A stretch of DNA of 8,599 nucleotides from Elusimicrobia bacterium RIFOXYB2_FULL_48_7 (GCA_001800495.1 MGVM01000077.1:8814-17412), one strand, 5' to 3'; shown: positions 1 to 7,813, numbered from the stretch's first letter. Program-made: numbers and translations. Notes: generated by a model not told the origin, from the letters alone.

Positions 1-1
1 T

Positions 2-934
2 AAAAAACTGCCTACCTACAATAGGGCGGTCCAGGGAGAATACGCCCCGGGCTCGGTTTTCAAGATAATAACCTCGGCGGCCGCGCTGAACGAGAATATT
101 ATAACCCTGGACGAATCTTATTACTGCCCCGGCTATTTCACCCTCGGCAAAAAGACGTTCAAATGCTGGGAAAAGAAAGGGCACAAAAAGATGTCGTTTT
201 TCATGGGCATCCAGAATTCCTGTGATGTGTATTTTTATAATGTGGGGTTGAAGACAGGCATAAACAATATTATAAATTACGCGGACATGTTCAACCTGGG
301 CAATAAAACCAGTGTCGACATCCCCTCGGAGAAGCCGGGGTTTATACCGTTGAAAGAATGGCGCGAGAAAAAATTCAAGTATGGGTGGCTGGCGGGGGAT
401 ACGGTCAATATCGCTATAGGCCAGGGTTATCTCACCGTCACCCCTCTGCAGATAGCAAGCCTGGCTTCAACGGTGGCTAACAGGGGGGAAATATGGAAAC
501 CTTACCTGGTAAATAGCATAAATTCAAGCGACGGGCCGCCGGTATATGAACATATCGCCGAGAAGATATCTGACGTGGAGCTGAGGAGCGGTGTCTGGGA
601 CGACATTATAAAGGCGCTGACAAACGTCGTGAGCCAGGGCACGGGGTACGGAGGCCATGTTGAGGGGATGAACATAGCCGGAAAGACAGGCACGGCGGAA
701 AATCCGCACGGCGCCACGCACGCGTGGTTTCTCGCGTTCGGGCCGGTTGAAAAACCGGAACTGGCCGTGGCAGTTTTGGTTGAAAATGGAGGTAGGGGCG
801 GTTCGGTCGCGGCGCCCATAGCCGGAAGGATATTCAAAAAATTACAGGAAAGAATAAATAAAAAAAACATGGGAATAAAACAGGTGTCCCAGCAAAAGCA
901 CAATGAAATAGCTGTGTCTACTCCGGTAAATTAG
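2..934 (+). CDS. mrdA: Penicillin-binding protein 2 (peptidoglycan DD-transpeptidase), 3' part only
   Basis: This is the C-terminal part (about 310 residues) of a class B penicillin-binding protein that cross-links peptidoglycan during cell elongation on the outer face of the inner membrane. The gene enters from the left edge, and the reading frame is open from base 2. All three transpeptidase motifs are present: SxxK as SVFK (53-64, catalytic Ser at 53-55), the second motif as SCD (218-226), and KTGT (683-694). The segment between the first two motifs, with CPGY and FKCW, and the SCDVYFY string are typical of PBP2 rather than PBP3/FtsI. The N-terminal membrane anchor and dimerisation domain lie outside the window. 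A hydrophilic tail of about 25 residues follows the domain. rodA starts 9 nt after the stop, the usual partner arrangement, since PBP2 and RodA work as a transpeptidase/glycosyltransferase pair. An in-frame ATG at 191 is internal and is not the start, because the catalytic serine lies upstream of it. Confidence 0.95.
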   Translation, partial: KKLPTYNRAVQGEYAPGSVFKIITSAAALNENIITLDESYYCPGYFTLGKKTFKCWEKKGHKKMSFFMGIQNSCDVYFYNVGLKTGINNIINYADMFNLGNKTSVDIPSEKPGFIPLKEWREKKFKYGWLAGDTVNIAIGQGYLTVTPLQIASLASTVANRGEIWKPYLVNSINSSDGPPVYEHIAEKISDVELRSGVWDDIIKALTNVVSQGTGYGGHVEGMNIAGKTGTAENPHGATHAWFLAFGPVEKPELAVAVLVENGGRGGSVAAPIAGRIFKKLQERINKKNMGIKQVSQQKHNEIAVSTPVN

Positions 935-943
935 GATAATATT

Positions 944-2266
944 ATGCAGAAAGACAACCTTTTCCTGAAGCATATAAAAAACATCGACTGGGTCATAGTG
1001 GCGATCGTGTCGCTTCTTGCTACGCTCGGGCTCGTGCTAATTTACTCCGCCACGCTGAGAACCGGCAATCCCTGGTTTTTTGTCAGCAAACAAATGGCGG
1101 GGTTTTTGATCGGTATTTTCCTGGTGCTCGTTTTCACCAGCCTTGATTACCGCATATATAAGGTCTACTACCCCTACCTGTATTACCTCACAATAATATT
1201 ACTGGTCAGCGTGCTGATCTTCGGGAAGGTTTACAAAGGTTCGCGCGCCTGGTTCGATTTCAAATATTTCGCTTTTCAGCCAACGGAAATAACCAAACTG
1301 CTGTTTATCCTCACCTTGGCTGGCTATCTGGATAAACACTCAAGGGAACTCTCAAATTTGGGCAAGCTGGTAGTCCCGTCCCTGATGCTGTTCGGGAATA
1401 TCGGGCTAATTTTGATGGAGCCGGATTTTTCCGGTGCGCTGGTGTACTTCCCTATATTCCTTTGCATGTTATACTTCGCCGGGGCAAAGGTTCTGCACCT
1501 GTCCGCTTTTATTTTCTACGGCAGCGTGACGGTATCATTTCCGCTACTGAAAACGCTGTTGGTTCCGTCCTTGAAAAAAACTTCTGTCATTATCAGGATA
1601 CTTGAATATAACTGGGAACTCCTAGTGTTTCTGTTGGCTTTTGGGCTAATGGTGTTTTTGATCTGGTGGTTTTTAAAACAGCTGAAATTCTACGTGCCTC
1701 TTTTTTATTTTGTGTGCATTTTCGCCATATTCCTGGCGGGTGTCGGTTCTTCATATTTCGTCGGGAAGAGTATAAAGGAGTACCAGCGGAAGCGGCTTGT
1801 GGTATTTATTAACCCTAATGTCGACACACTTGGAGCCGGCTATAACATAATCCAGTCTAAAATTGCGGTTGGGAGCGGGAAAATATTCGGCAAGGGGCTT
1901 TTTTCCGGGACCCAGGCCCAGCTTGGCTTCGTGCCGGCCCAGCACACCGATTTCATTTATTCGCTTCTCTCGGAAGAAATGGGCTTTGTTTTTTCAATAG
2001 CTGTTCTGATCCTGTACGGTGTGCTTGTGTGGAGAATGATAAATGTTTCATACCAGAGCAGGGACAGATACGGCTCATTTGTCAGCGCCGGCATTGCCAC
2101 GATGTTCGCTTTTTACGGAATGATTAATATCGGCATGACCGTGGGGCTCATGCCTATTACCGGGCTGCCCCTGCTTTTTGTTTCCTACGGCGGTTCCTGC
2201 CTTGTTTCATCCCTGATGGCTATAGGCATTCTTTTCTCGATATACATACGACGGTTCGTTTACTAA
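944..2266 (+). CDS. rodA: Rod shape-determining protein RodA (SEDS peptidoglycan glycosyltransferase)
   Basis: RodA is a multi-spanning membrane protein of the SEDS family that polymerises lipid II into glycan strands and works with PBP2. Family blocks seen are FQPTEITK (about residue 110), EPDFSGALV, the extracellular-loop segment NPNVDTLGAGYN followed by QSKIAVGSG, PAQHTDFIYSLLSEEMG, and the C-terminal ITGLPLLFVSYGGS. Asp294 in the NPNVD segment matches the Asp required for catalysis in characterised RodA proteins. At 440 residues it is longer than E. coli RodA (about 370). The extra length lies between residues 185 and 277, where about three hydrophobic stretches replace one. The usual SYGGSS reads SYGGSC (Cys419). 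The ATG at 944 is supported by an AGGA overlapping the mrdA stop codon (933-936), 7 nt upstream. The next gene begins 2 nt after the stop, so the two are probably translationally coupled. Confidence 0.95.
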   Translation: MQKDNLFLKHIKNIDWVIVAIVSLLATLGLVLIYSATLRTGNPWFFVSKQMAGFLIGIFLVLVFTSLDYRIYKVYYPYLYYLTIILLVSVLIFGKVYKGSRAWFDFKYFAFQPTEITKLLFILTLAGYLDKHSRELSNLGKLVVPSLMLFGNIGLILMEPDFSGALVYFPIFLCMLYFAGAKVLHLSAFIFYGSVTVSFPLLKTLLVPSLKKTSVIIRILEYNWELLVFLLAFGLMVFLIWWFLKQLKFYVPLFYFVCIFAIFLAGVGSSYFVGKSIKEYQRKRLVVFINPNVDTLGAGYNIIQSKIAVGSGKIFGKGLFSGTQAQLGFVPAQHTDFIYSLLSEEMGFVFSIAVLILYGVLVWRMINVSYQSRDRYGSFVSAGIATMFAFYGMINIGMTVGLMPITGLPLLFVSYGGSCLVSSLMAIGILFSIYIRRFVY

Positions 2267-2268
2267 TT

Positions 2269-4704
2269 ATGGATAGTATCATAAAGTCAGTTAAAAAACC
2301 TTCAAGGTACATTAATTCTGAATGGAATTCAATACATAAAAATTCCGGGGGTATACGTTTGTGCCTGTGTTTCCCTGATTTATACGAGCTTGGCGCGTCC
2401 AACCTCGGGCTGGAAATCCTTTACCAGATCATAAACAGCCGTGCGGATGCCTCGGCCGAGCGCTGTTATTGCCCGGATAAGGATCTGGAGGATGCCCTTA
2501 AAGCAGCGGGCATGCCTTTGTTCTCGATTGAAACCCGGTCCCCGTTGAAAGATTTTGACGTACTCGGATTTTCGCTTCAATACGAATTATGTTACACGAA
2601 CGTTCTTACAATGCTGCATTCCGCTGGCATCCCGTTTAAAAGCGCGGAAAGAGAATCTGCAAAATACCCATTAATAATCGCCGGGGGCCCTATCTGCTAC
2701 AATCCTGAGCCGATGGCGGATTTTTTTGACATGTTCGTAATCGGTGACGGGGAAGATGCCATAAATGAATTAATAGACCAAATAAGGAATTGCAAGGCCT
2801 CCGGCCGGTCCCGGCCGGATACACTCGCGGAACTGTCCAAGATTTCCGGGGTATATGTCCCGCTGGTTCATGCGGGCAAACCAGGGGTGAAAATAACCAA
2901 AAGAACGGTTGATGTTGAAAAGTCATTTTACCCGGTCAAGCCGATCGTTCCCTACGTCCAGACAGTCCATGACCGCCTAAACATAGAGATAAGCAGGGGA
3001 TGCATCCACAACTGCCGGTTCTGCCAGGCGACGAATATCTACCACGGCTGGCGCGCCCGTTCGCAGGAAAAGATCATGGGGCTGATAGAACAGGGCATAA
3101 AAAATACCGGCTATGATGAATTATCTCTTTCAAGCTTGTCAGTGAGCAGTTACCCTCAGGTAACGGAACTGGTAAAGCAGGTAAATGCTTTCTGCCTGAA
3201 CAAAAGCGTGTCATTCAGCGTGCCTTCATTAAGATGCGGTAAAAACTCGATAGAATTAATGCCCTACCTGATTTACCCGAAAAGGGCAAATCTGACTTTC
3301 GCCATCGAAGCGGGTTCGGAAAGGTTGCGCCGGGTCATAGGGAAGGAAATCTCGGAAAACGATATCTACAGCACAATGGTGAGCGCGGGCAATTACGGCT
3401 GGAAGCTCATCAAACTCTATTTCATGATCGGCCTGCCGGGAGAAAAAGACGAAGACATCGACGCTATCATCAATATGGTCAACCGGCTTGTGAAACTTAC
3501 GCCGAGAATCAGTTATAATGTCACCATATCACCCTTTATCCCCAAGCCGCACTCTCCTTTCCAGTGGTGCGCAATGGAAAACGAAAACTCGCTGTTTGAA
3601 AAAAGAAAAGCGCTGAGCAGGAAATTGAAAGCAAGCGTTAAAGCGCACAATATTAACATGTCTGCCATTGAAGCGGTCTTCGCGCGGGGCGACCGGAAGC
3701 TTTCAGGCGCCGTCATCAGTGCCTGGTCCGCCGGCGCCAGGTTTGACCATTGGCACGAGTATTTCAGGAACGATATCTGGAACGCTGCATTTTCTGAAAA
3801 CGGCATAGATAAAAACTTTTACATGGGCGCCAGGAAAACGGATGAGCTCCTTCCCTGGAGCCATATAATTGCCGGCAGGCAACAGGATTACCTGCTGAAG
3901 GAATACGAACAAAGCTTCCGTGAAGCCGATTTGAAATCAGAACCAGTTCAGGAGAGCCAGTTGATAGAAGCGCAAAGCAGGGTATCCGCGTCGTGGCAGA
4001 ACAGCCAGCTTTCAGCGGGCGTAGGGCGTTCGCAGAAGTTTATCTGCCGGATAAGGTTCGGCCGCAAGGGAGTGTTAAAATACCTTTCGCACCTGGAGCA
4101 GGTAGAACTTATAAGAAAAATCTTCAGGAGAACATCTCTTCCGGTGAAATATTCAGAGGGATTTCATCCACAGATGGTAATGGCTTTCGGGCCGGCAATT
4201 TCCGTAGGGTACGAAAGCAGTTGCGAGATAGTTGACGTTCAAATGCGTGAGCAGGTAGATATCAAAGTAATAGCAGGGGAAATTGTAAGGCAATTACCCG
4301 GCAATTTCGAACTGCTTGAAATAAAACAAATAAGCCAGCTTCCTGGATCAATTGATTCAACAGTTAACCTCATCGAGTATGAAGCGCGCGGTCTCTCTTC
4401 TGGAGAAGCCGCGCTTATAAGAAAAATAACGGATGAATTTCTTTCAAAAAAAGAAATGCCCATAAAGATCTTGAAAAAAGGCGCTGAAGTCGCCATGGAC
4501 CTGAGGCTTGCCGTTAAAAATCTGGAGTTCGATGGCAATGTTTTGAAAATGTTCATAAGGTTCGGGCCTAACAGGAACGTGAAACCCGAAAAAGCCCTGG
4601 AGTGCATATTCCAGCTCACTCCCGCCCAGATAAACCTGATTAACATTGAACGTAAAACCATATATATTGAAAATCCTGACGGTTCAATAAAAAAGTTCTT
4701 TTGA
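2269..4704 (+). CDS. Radical SAM protein (TIGR03960-like) fused to a DUF2344/TIGR03936-like domain
   Basis: This is an 811-residue protein with three parts. Residues about 25-200 resemble the cobalamin-binding-like N-terminal region of the TIGR03960 family (FPDLYELG, FSLQYELCYTN, GGPICYNPEP), although no DxHxxG cobalamin motif is visible. Residues about 230-440 are a radical SAM core with the CX3CX2C cluster motif (Cys245, Cys249, Cys252, in SRGCIHNCRFC) that would bind a [4Fe-4S] cluster and cleave S-adenosylmethionine. From about residue 590 to the end lies a DUF2344-type domain (KYLSHLE, YSEGFHPQ). The substrate of this family is unknown to me. Its recurrent location beside rplU-rpmA hints at a ribosome or RNA link, but that is inference. 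In many genomes the two halves are separate adjacent genes or one fusion, so the fusion is not unique. The linker at about 548-589 lacks the cysteine cluster I remember from family members. There is no clear Shine-Dalgarno sequence, and the start lies 2 nt after the rodA stop. Confidence 0.88.
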   Translation: MDSIIKSVKKPSRYINSEWNSIHKNSGGIRLCLCFPDLYELGASNLGLEILYQIINSRADASAERCYCPDKDLEDALKAAGMPLFSIETRSPLKDFDVLGFSLQYELCYTNVLTMLHSAGIPFKSAERESAKYPLIIAGGPICYNPEPMADFFDMFVIGDGEDAINELIDQIRNCKASGRSRPDTLAELSKISGVYVPLVHAGKPGVKITKRTVDVEKSFYPVKPIVPYVQTVHDRLNIEISRGCIHNCRFCQATNIYHGWRARSQEKIMGLIEQGIKNTGYDELSLSSLSVSSYPQVTELVKQVNAFCLNKSVSFSVPSLRCGKNSIELMPYLIYPKRANLTFAIEAGSERLRRVIGKEISENDIYSTMVSAGNYGWKLIKLYFMIGLPGEKDEDIDAIINMVNRLVKLTPRISYNVTISPFIPKPHSPFQWCAMENENSLFEKRKALSRKLKASVKAHNINMSAIEAVFARGDRKLSGAVISAWSAGARFDHWHEYFRNDIWNAAFSENGIDKNFYMGARKTDELLPWSHIIAGRQQDYLLKEYEQSFREADLKSEPVQESQLIEAQSRVSASWQNSQLSAGVGRSQKFICRIRFGRKGVLKYLSHLEQVELIRKIFRRTSLPVKYSEGFHPQMVMAFGPAISVGYESSCEIVDVQMREQVDIKVIAGEIVRQLPGNFELLEIKQISQLPGSIDSTVNLIEYEARGLSSGEAALIRKITDEFLSKKEMPIKILKKGAEVAMDLRLAVKNLEFDGNVLKMFIRFGPNRNVKPEKALECIFQLTPAQINLINIERKTIYIENPDGSIKKFF

Positions 4705-4733
4705 TTGACAAGCACACGCAAATTTAGTAAGAT
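4705..4733 (+). promoter_or_regulatory. Sigma70-type promoter of the rplU operon
   Basis: The sequence shows a perfect -35 box TTGACA (4705-4710), a 17-nt spacer, and a -10 box TAAGAT (4728-4733, 4 of 6 to consensus). The -35 begins directly after the stop codon of the radical SAM gene. Predicted transcription start is near 4740, giving a leader of about 30 nt before rplU. The same geometry recurs in front of rpsF. This is sequence inference only. Confidence 0.7.
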
Positions 4734-4756
4734 TATGAAACTCAAAAAAGACAAAT

Positions 4757-4763
4757 AAGGGAG
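4757..4763 (+). promoter_or_regulatory. Ribosome binding site of rplU
   Basis: AAGGGAG lies 6 nt upstream of the rplU ATG at 4770 and fixes that start. It is stronger than the initiation regions of the radical SAM, obg and proB genes, which show no clear Shine-Dalgarno sequence. Confidence 0.8.
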
Positions 4764-4769
4764 ATTTGT

Positions 4770-5084
4770 ATGTACGCGATGGTTCTCATTGGCAGCAGGC
4801 AATATAAAGTTATCGAGGGGCAGGATATCCTCGTAGACAAAATATCCAAGAATGTCGGCGAGGAAGTTGTGCTGGAAAATGTGCTGATGGTGCAGAAAGA
4901 TGACGGCACAGTGTTCGGCAACCCAGTCATCAAGAACGCGAAGATCATCGCACAGGTCACCAAGCAGACCCGCGGCCCCAAGATAATATCCTTCAAGAGA
5001 AGGAGAAAAAAAGGCTACAAGAAAACCAGGGGCCACAGGGAATACCTGACGAACCTTAAGATAAACAAAATCCAGGTGGGCTAA
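4770..5084 (+). CDS. rplU: 50S ribosomal protein L21
   Basis: This 104-residue protein has the normal length of L21, which binds 23S rRNA in the large subunit. The N-terminus MYAMVLIGSRQYKV matches the family pattern of MYA followed by a KQY/RQYKV strand. The middle holds the EVVLENVLMV and GNPVIKNAKIIAQV segments, and the basic C-terminal part has KRRRKKGYKKTRGHR, which corresponds to the rRNA-binding region. The start is set by AAGGGAG 6 nt upstream. rpmA follows 1 nt after the stop, which is the near-universal rplU-rpmA pair. In many Firmicutes and related genomes an rng (RNase G) gene precedes rplU, and in Firmicutes a prp protease gene lies between rplU and rpmA. Neither is present here. 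Confidence 0.97.
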   Translation: MYAMVLIGSRQYKVIEGQDILVDKISKNVGEEVVLENVLMVQKDDGTVFGNPVIKNAKIIAQVTKQTRGPKIISFKRRRKKGYKKTRGHREYLTNLKINKIQVG

Positions 5085-5085
5085 A

Positions 5086-5340
5086 ATGGCAAAATCGAAA
5101 CATGCGGTAAACGGAAGAGACACGGCTGGCAAGCGGCTCGGTACGAAAGCGGTCACCGGGCAGTTGGTTCCGGCTGGCAAAATAATAGTAAGGCAAAGAG
5201 GGACGAAAATATTCCCCGGGATGAACACAGGCTTGGGGGTTGACCATACGATTTTTGCGAAAATAGCAGGCACGGTAAAATTTGAATGGTCGCGTAACGG
5301 AAGAAAAAAAGTCAGTGTCTATCCAATCCCTACCAACTAA
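5086..5340 (+). CDS. rpmA: 50S ribosomal protein L27
   Basis: L27 is a small large-subunit protein whose flexible N-terminal arm reaches the peptidyl-transferase centre in characterised ribosomes. The 84-residue product has the family core NGRD, KRLG, VRQRGTK, PG.N.G.G.DHT.FA and VKFE. The N-terminal arm reads MAKSKHAVNGRD. It has 8 residues before NGRD, against 11 in E. coli (MAHKKAGGSTRNGRD), and the Gly-Gly pair is missing. No Firmicutes-type cleavable N-terminal extension is present, which agrees with the absence of a prp gene. The ATG at 5086 has AGGTGG (5074-5079) upstream, inside the end of rplU. An upstream in-frame start that would restore a longer arm is not visible, since rplU ends 1 nt before the ATG. 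Confidence 0.96.
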   Translation: MAKSKHAVNGRDTAGKRLGTKAVTGQLVPAGKIIVRQRGTKIFPGMNTGLGVDHTIFAKIAGTVKFEWSRNGRKKVSVYPIPTN

Positions 5341-5369
5341 TCTTTTTTGTATCTCTTAACTCCTAAAAT

Positions 5370-6713
5370 ATGTTCATAGATAAAGTTAAAATTTACGTCC
5401 AGGCCGGCCGGGGCGGAGATGGCTGTTTGAGTTTTCGCAGGGAGAAATTCGTCCCTTTTGGCGGTCCTAACGGCGGCAACGGCGGCAAGGGGGGCGACAT
5501 CTACCTTGTTTCAGACAAGGACATGACAACCCTGCTTGATTTTTCTTTCAAACCGCATTATACCGCGCAGGAAGGTGAGCATGGACAGGGAAACGACAAA
5601 TACGGCAGAGGCGCCCAGGATCTTTATATTAAAATTCCATGCGGGACGGTTATTTATAAATTAGACGGAACAAACAGGGAACTAGTAGCCGACCTTGTTG
5701 ACCCCGGCGAGCAGGTACTGATAGCGAAGGGCGGCAGGGGCGGTAGGGGAAACGCAAGCTTTAAAACCCATAATATCACGGCGCCGCGCATTGCGGAAAG
5801 AGGCGAACCCGGCGATAAGTTTGATATTGAACTTGAGCTGAAATTAATAGCTGATGTCGGCCTAATCGGATGCCCCAACGCCGGGAAATCCACCTTCCTT
5901 AGTCGCGTCACGGCGGCAAGGCCAAAGATAGCGGATTACCCGTTCACTACATTGTCTCCCAATCTGGGCGTCTGCAACCACAAGGGCAGGTCGTTCGTGG
6001 TAGCCGATATCCCGGGCCTGATTGAAAACGCCAGCCAAGGCAAGGGCCTGGGCGTTGATTTTCTGCGGCATATTGAGCGGACAAGGATGCTTGTGCATAT
6101 TGTAGACGCTTACGGTTATGACAACAAACCCGCCTGGAAAAATCTGGTTTTAATAAACAGGGAACTCGCCCGGTATTCGAAAAAACTTGTCAGCAAACCC
6201 ATGCTTGTCGCGTTGAACAAGCTTGACCTGGTAAGCGATAAAAAAGAAAGAGCGCAGTTAGTCAAGAAGCTCAGCAGTGAAATAAAAAAGAAAAAGAACA
6301 GCACGATCGATAAAAACATTTTCAGCATTTCCGCCGTTTCCGGCGAAGGCATCACCGGCCTCCTGGACGAGATCATAAATAAATTAAAGCAACTGCCTTC
6401 TGCAGTTATAAAAGAAACGCCCGAAAGTGCCGGCGGAAAAGTAAAACAGTACCTGTTCCAGCCGGAATACACCATAGAAAAGCTCAGCGGGGGGCATGTT
6501 TTCGTTGTTTCAGGAAAAAAGGTCGAGAGATTCATGAATATGACAAATTTCGGCCAGGAGCAGGCTGTTCGCAGGGTCCTGAACATACTGAAAAAAATGG
6601 GTGTGGATAAAGCTCTGCAGAAAAGAGGGATAAAGGAAAAAGACCTGGTGAGAATAGGCGAGCATGAATTTGAATATACCTTGTCCTCTCCCTTGAAAAA
6701 AAATGAAAAATAA
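5370..6713 (+). CDS. obg: Obg/CgtA GTPase, ribosome assembly and stress control
   Basis: Obg is an essential GTPase that binds the 50S subunit, acts in its late maturation and links growth to the stringent response. The 447-residue protein has the glycine-rich Obg domain (residues 1-158, with the repeated GG motifs and the start MFIDKVKIYVQAGRGGDG). A GTPase domain follows: G1 GCPNAGKS (167-174), the switch segment DYPFTTL, G3 DIPG (213-216), G4 NKLD (283-286) and G5 SAVSG (from 321). A C-terminal OCT domain follows (about 350-435, with VFVVSGKKVERF and LKKMGVDKAL). The residue after the first G1 glycine is Cys168, where I usually see Phe or Leu. The ATG at 5370 is fixed by family alignment, but the 29-nt gap after rpmA has no recognisable Shine-Dalgarno sequence. 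The T-run at 5343-5348 has no stem before it and is not a terminator. The 3' end overlaps proB by 11 nt. Confidence 0.97.
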   Translation: MFIDKVKIYVQAGRGGDGCLSFRREKFVPFGGPNGGNGGKGGDIYLVSDKDMTTLLDFSFKPHYTAQEGEHGQGNDKYGRGAQDLYIKIPCGTVIYKLDGTNRELVADLVDPGEQVLIAKGGRGGRGNASFKTHNITAPRIAERGEPGDKFDIELELKLIADVGLIGCPNAGKSTFLSRVTAARPKIADYPFTTLSPNLGVCNHKGRSFVVADIPGLIENASQGKGLGVDFLRHIERTRMLVHIVDAYGYDNKPAWKNLVLINRELARYSKKLVSKPMLVALNKLDLVSDKKERAQLVKKLSSEIKKKKNSTIDKNIFSISAVSGEGITGLLDEIINKLKQLPSAVIKETPESAGGKVKQYLFQPEYTIEKLSGGHVFVVSGKKVERFMNMTNFGQEQAVRRVLNILKKMGVDKALQKRGIKEKDLVRIGEHEFEYTLSSPLKKNEK

Positions 6714-7809
6714 ACGAATTGTCGTGAAAATCGGCACAAACCTGTTGGCTAACAATGACGGCACCATAGACAGCGCGAAGCTGGGCAGGCTTGCGAAAGA
6801 TATCGCTGAGGTTTATAAATCCGGCATCGAGGTCATACTGGTATCCTCCGGTGCTATTGCCTGTGGGGTAGGCCGGTTAAAGCTGAAAAAGAGGCCGACG
6901 GAACTTCCGGAAAAACAGGCTGCAGCCGCGGTAGGCCAGCCATTGCTTATGAAAATGTACGAGGAGCAATTCAGTAAATACGCTATCCCGGTGGCGCAAT
7001 TATTGCTGACCTGGGAAGATTTTGACAACAGGAACAGGTACATAAACACAAGAAACACCTTTCTGTCTCTCCTGAAACTAGGTGCTATCCCGATCGTGAA
7101 TGAAAACGACACTGTTTCCACGGAGGAAATAAAGTTCGGCGAAAACGACACCCTCTCGTCGCTTGTAGCTATAAAAACCGAGGCGGACATGCTTGTTATT
7201 CTGACCGACGTAGGCGGGCTTTACACGCAGGACCCGAACAAGGACAAGAAAGCGCAGATTATACCGGAAGTCAAAAAAATAACAGATGAAATAGAAAAAA
7301 TTGCAGGGTCTTCCCGCGGATCTGTGTTTTCAAGCGGCGGTATGCTGTCAAAGGTCAAGGCCGCGAAAATGGCAGTTAAAAGTGGCGTGGAAACGGTTAT
7401 TGCCAACGGCTGTTCATCGGGATGCCTGCAGGAGATAGTCTCGGGCAAAGCAATCGGCACAAAATTCCTGGCGGGTGATAAAGTAATGGATTCCCGCAAA
7501 CGCTGGATCGCCTTTGGGGCTAAGGTTAGGGGCAGAATACTGGTTGATTCAGGTGCGGCGAAAGCGGTACTGGAAGGCGGTAAGAGCCTGCTTCCTTCCG
7601 GTATTGTGTTCGTTGAGGGTATATTCGGGCTGGGGGACAATGTCAGCATAGCCGGTGCTGACGGGAAGGAAATAGCCCGCGGGCTGGCCTCTTTTTCGTC
7701 CCAGGACCTGAACAAAATAAAGGGAAAAAAGTCATCAGAAATATCCAAAATACTTGGGAAAACCGATTACACGGAAGCAGTCAACAGGGATAACCTGGTG
7801 ATACTGTAA
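6703..7809 (+). CDS. proB: Glutamate 5-kinase, first enzyme of proline synthesis
   Basis: ProB phosphorylates L-glutamate to glutamyl 5-phosphate in the cytoplasm, the committed step to proline. The 368-residue product has the normal length and both domains of the bacterial enzyme. The amino acid kinase domain (about 1-255) shows VVKIGTN (7-13), VSSGAIACG, NENDTVS, FGENDTLS, LTDVGGLYTQDPN and SSGGMLSK. A PUA domain follows at about 270-360 (GRILVDSGAAKAVLEGGKSLLPSGI). The ATG at 6703 lies inside the end of obg (11-nt overlap, different frame), so coupled translation is likely, and no independent Shine-Dalgarno sequence is seen. Obg-proB adjacency is common, often followed by proA, but proA is absent here and rpsF comes next. 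No terminator follows the stop. Confidence 0.97.
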   Translation: MKNKRIVVKIGTNLLANNDGTIDSAKLGRLAKDIAEVYKSGIEVILVSSGAIACGVGRLKLKKRPTELPEKQAAAAVGQPLLMKMYEEQFSKYAIPVAQLLLTWEDFDNRNRYINTRNTFLSLLKLGAIPIVNENDTVSTEEIKFGENDTLSSLVAIKTEADMLVILTDVGGLYTQDPNKDKKAQIIPEVKKITDEIEKIAGSSRGSVFSSGGMLSKVKAAKMAVKSGVETVIANGCSSGCLQEIVSGKAIGTKFLAGDKVMDSRKRWIAFGAKVRGRILVDSGAAKAVLEGGKSLLPSGIVFVEGIFGLGDNVSIAGADGKEIARGLASFSSQDLNKIKGKKSSEISKILGKTDYTEAVNRDNLVIL

Positions 7810-7813
7810 GTGT

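Noticed and set aside
2800..2819. Tandem 10-bp GC-rich direct repeat (CCGGCCGGTC then CCGGCCGGAT)
   Set aside because: It is in frame within the radical SAM gene and is explained by codons for SGRSRPD in a variable loop. Two imperfect copies give no case for a regulatory or mobile element.
3993..4235. Plus-strand 80-codon open frame inside the radical SAM gene
   Set aside because: It is out of frame with a conserved domain, has no recognisable product and is a shadow of the real gene.
4735..4758. Tiny open frame encoding seven residues (MKLKKDK) before rplU, as a possible leader peptide
   Set aside because: The predicted transcription start (about 4740) falls inside it, and it has no ribosome binding site.
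4239..5273. Long minus-strand open frame of 344 codons
   Set aside because: It lies antisense to the DUF2344 domain, rplU and rpmA, all of which are recognisable conserved genes. Its translation has no family resemblance, and no ribosome binding site or promoter supports it.
5342..5350. T-run after rpmA as an intrinsic terminator
   Set aside because: No GC-rich inverted repeat precedes it, and obg follows at once in what is commonly one operon.
5347..5369. TAAAAT just before obg as a -10 promoter box
   Set aside because: There is no acceptable -35 box 16-18 nt upstream (TCTTTT at 17 nt), and the start would fall inside the obg coding sequence.
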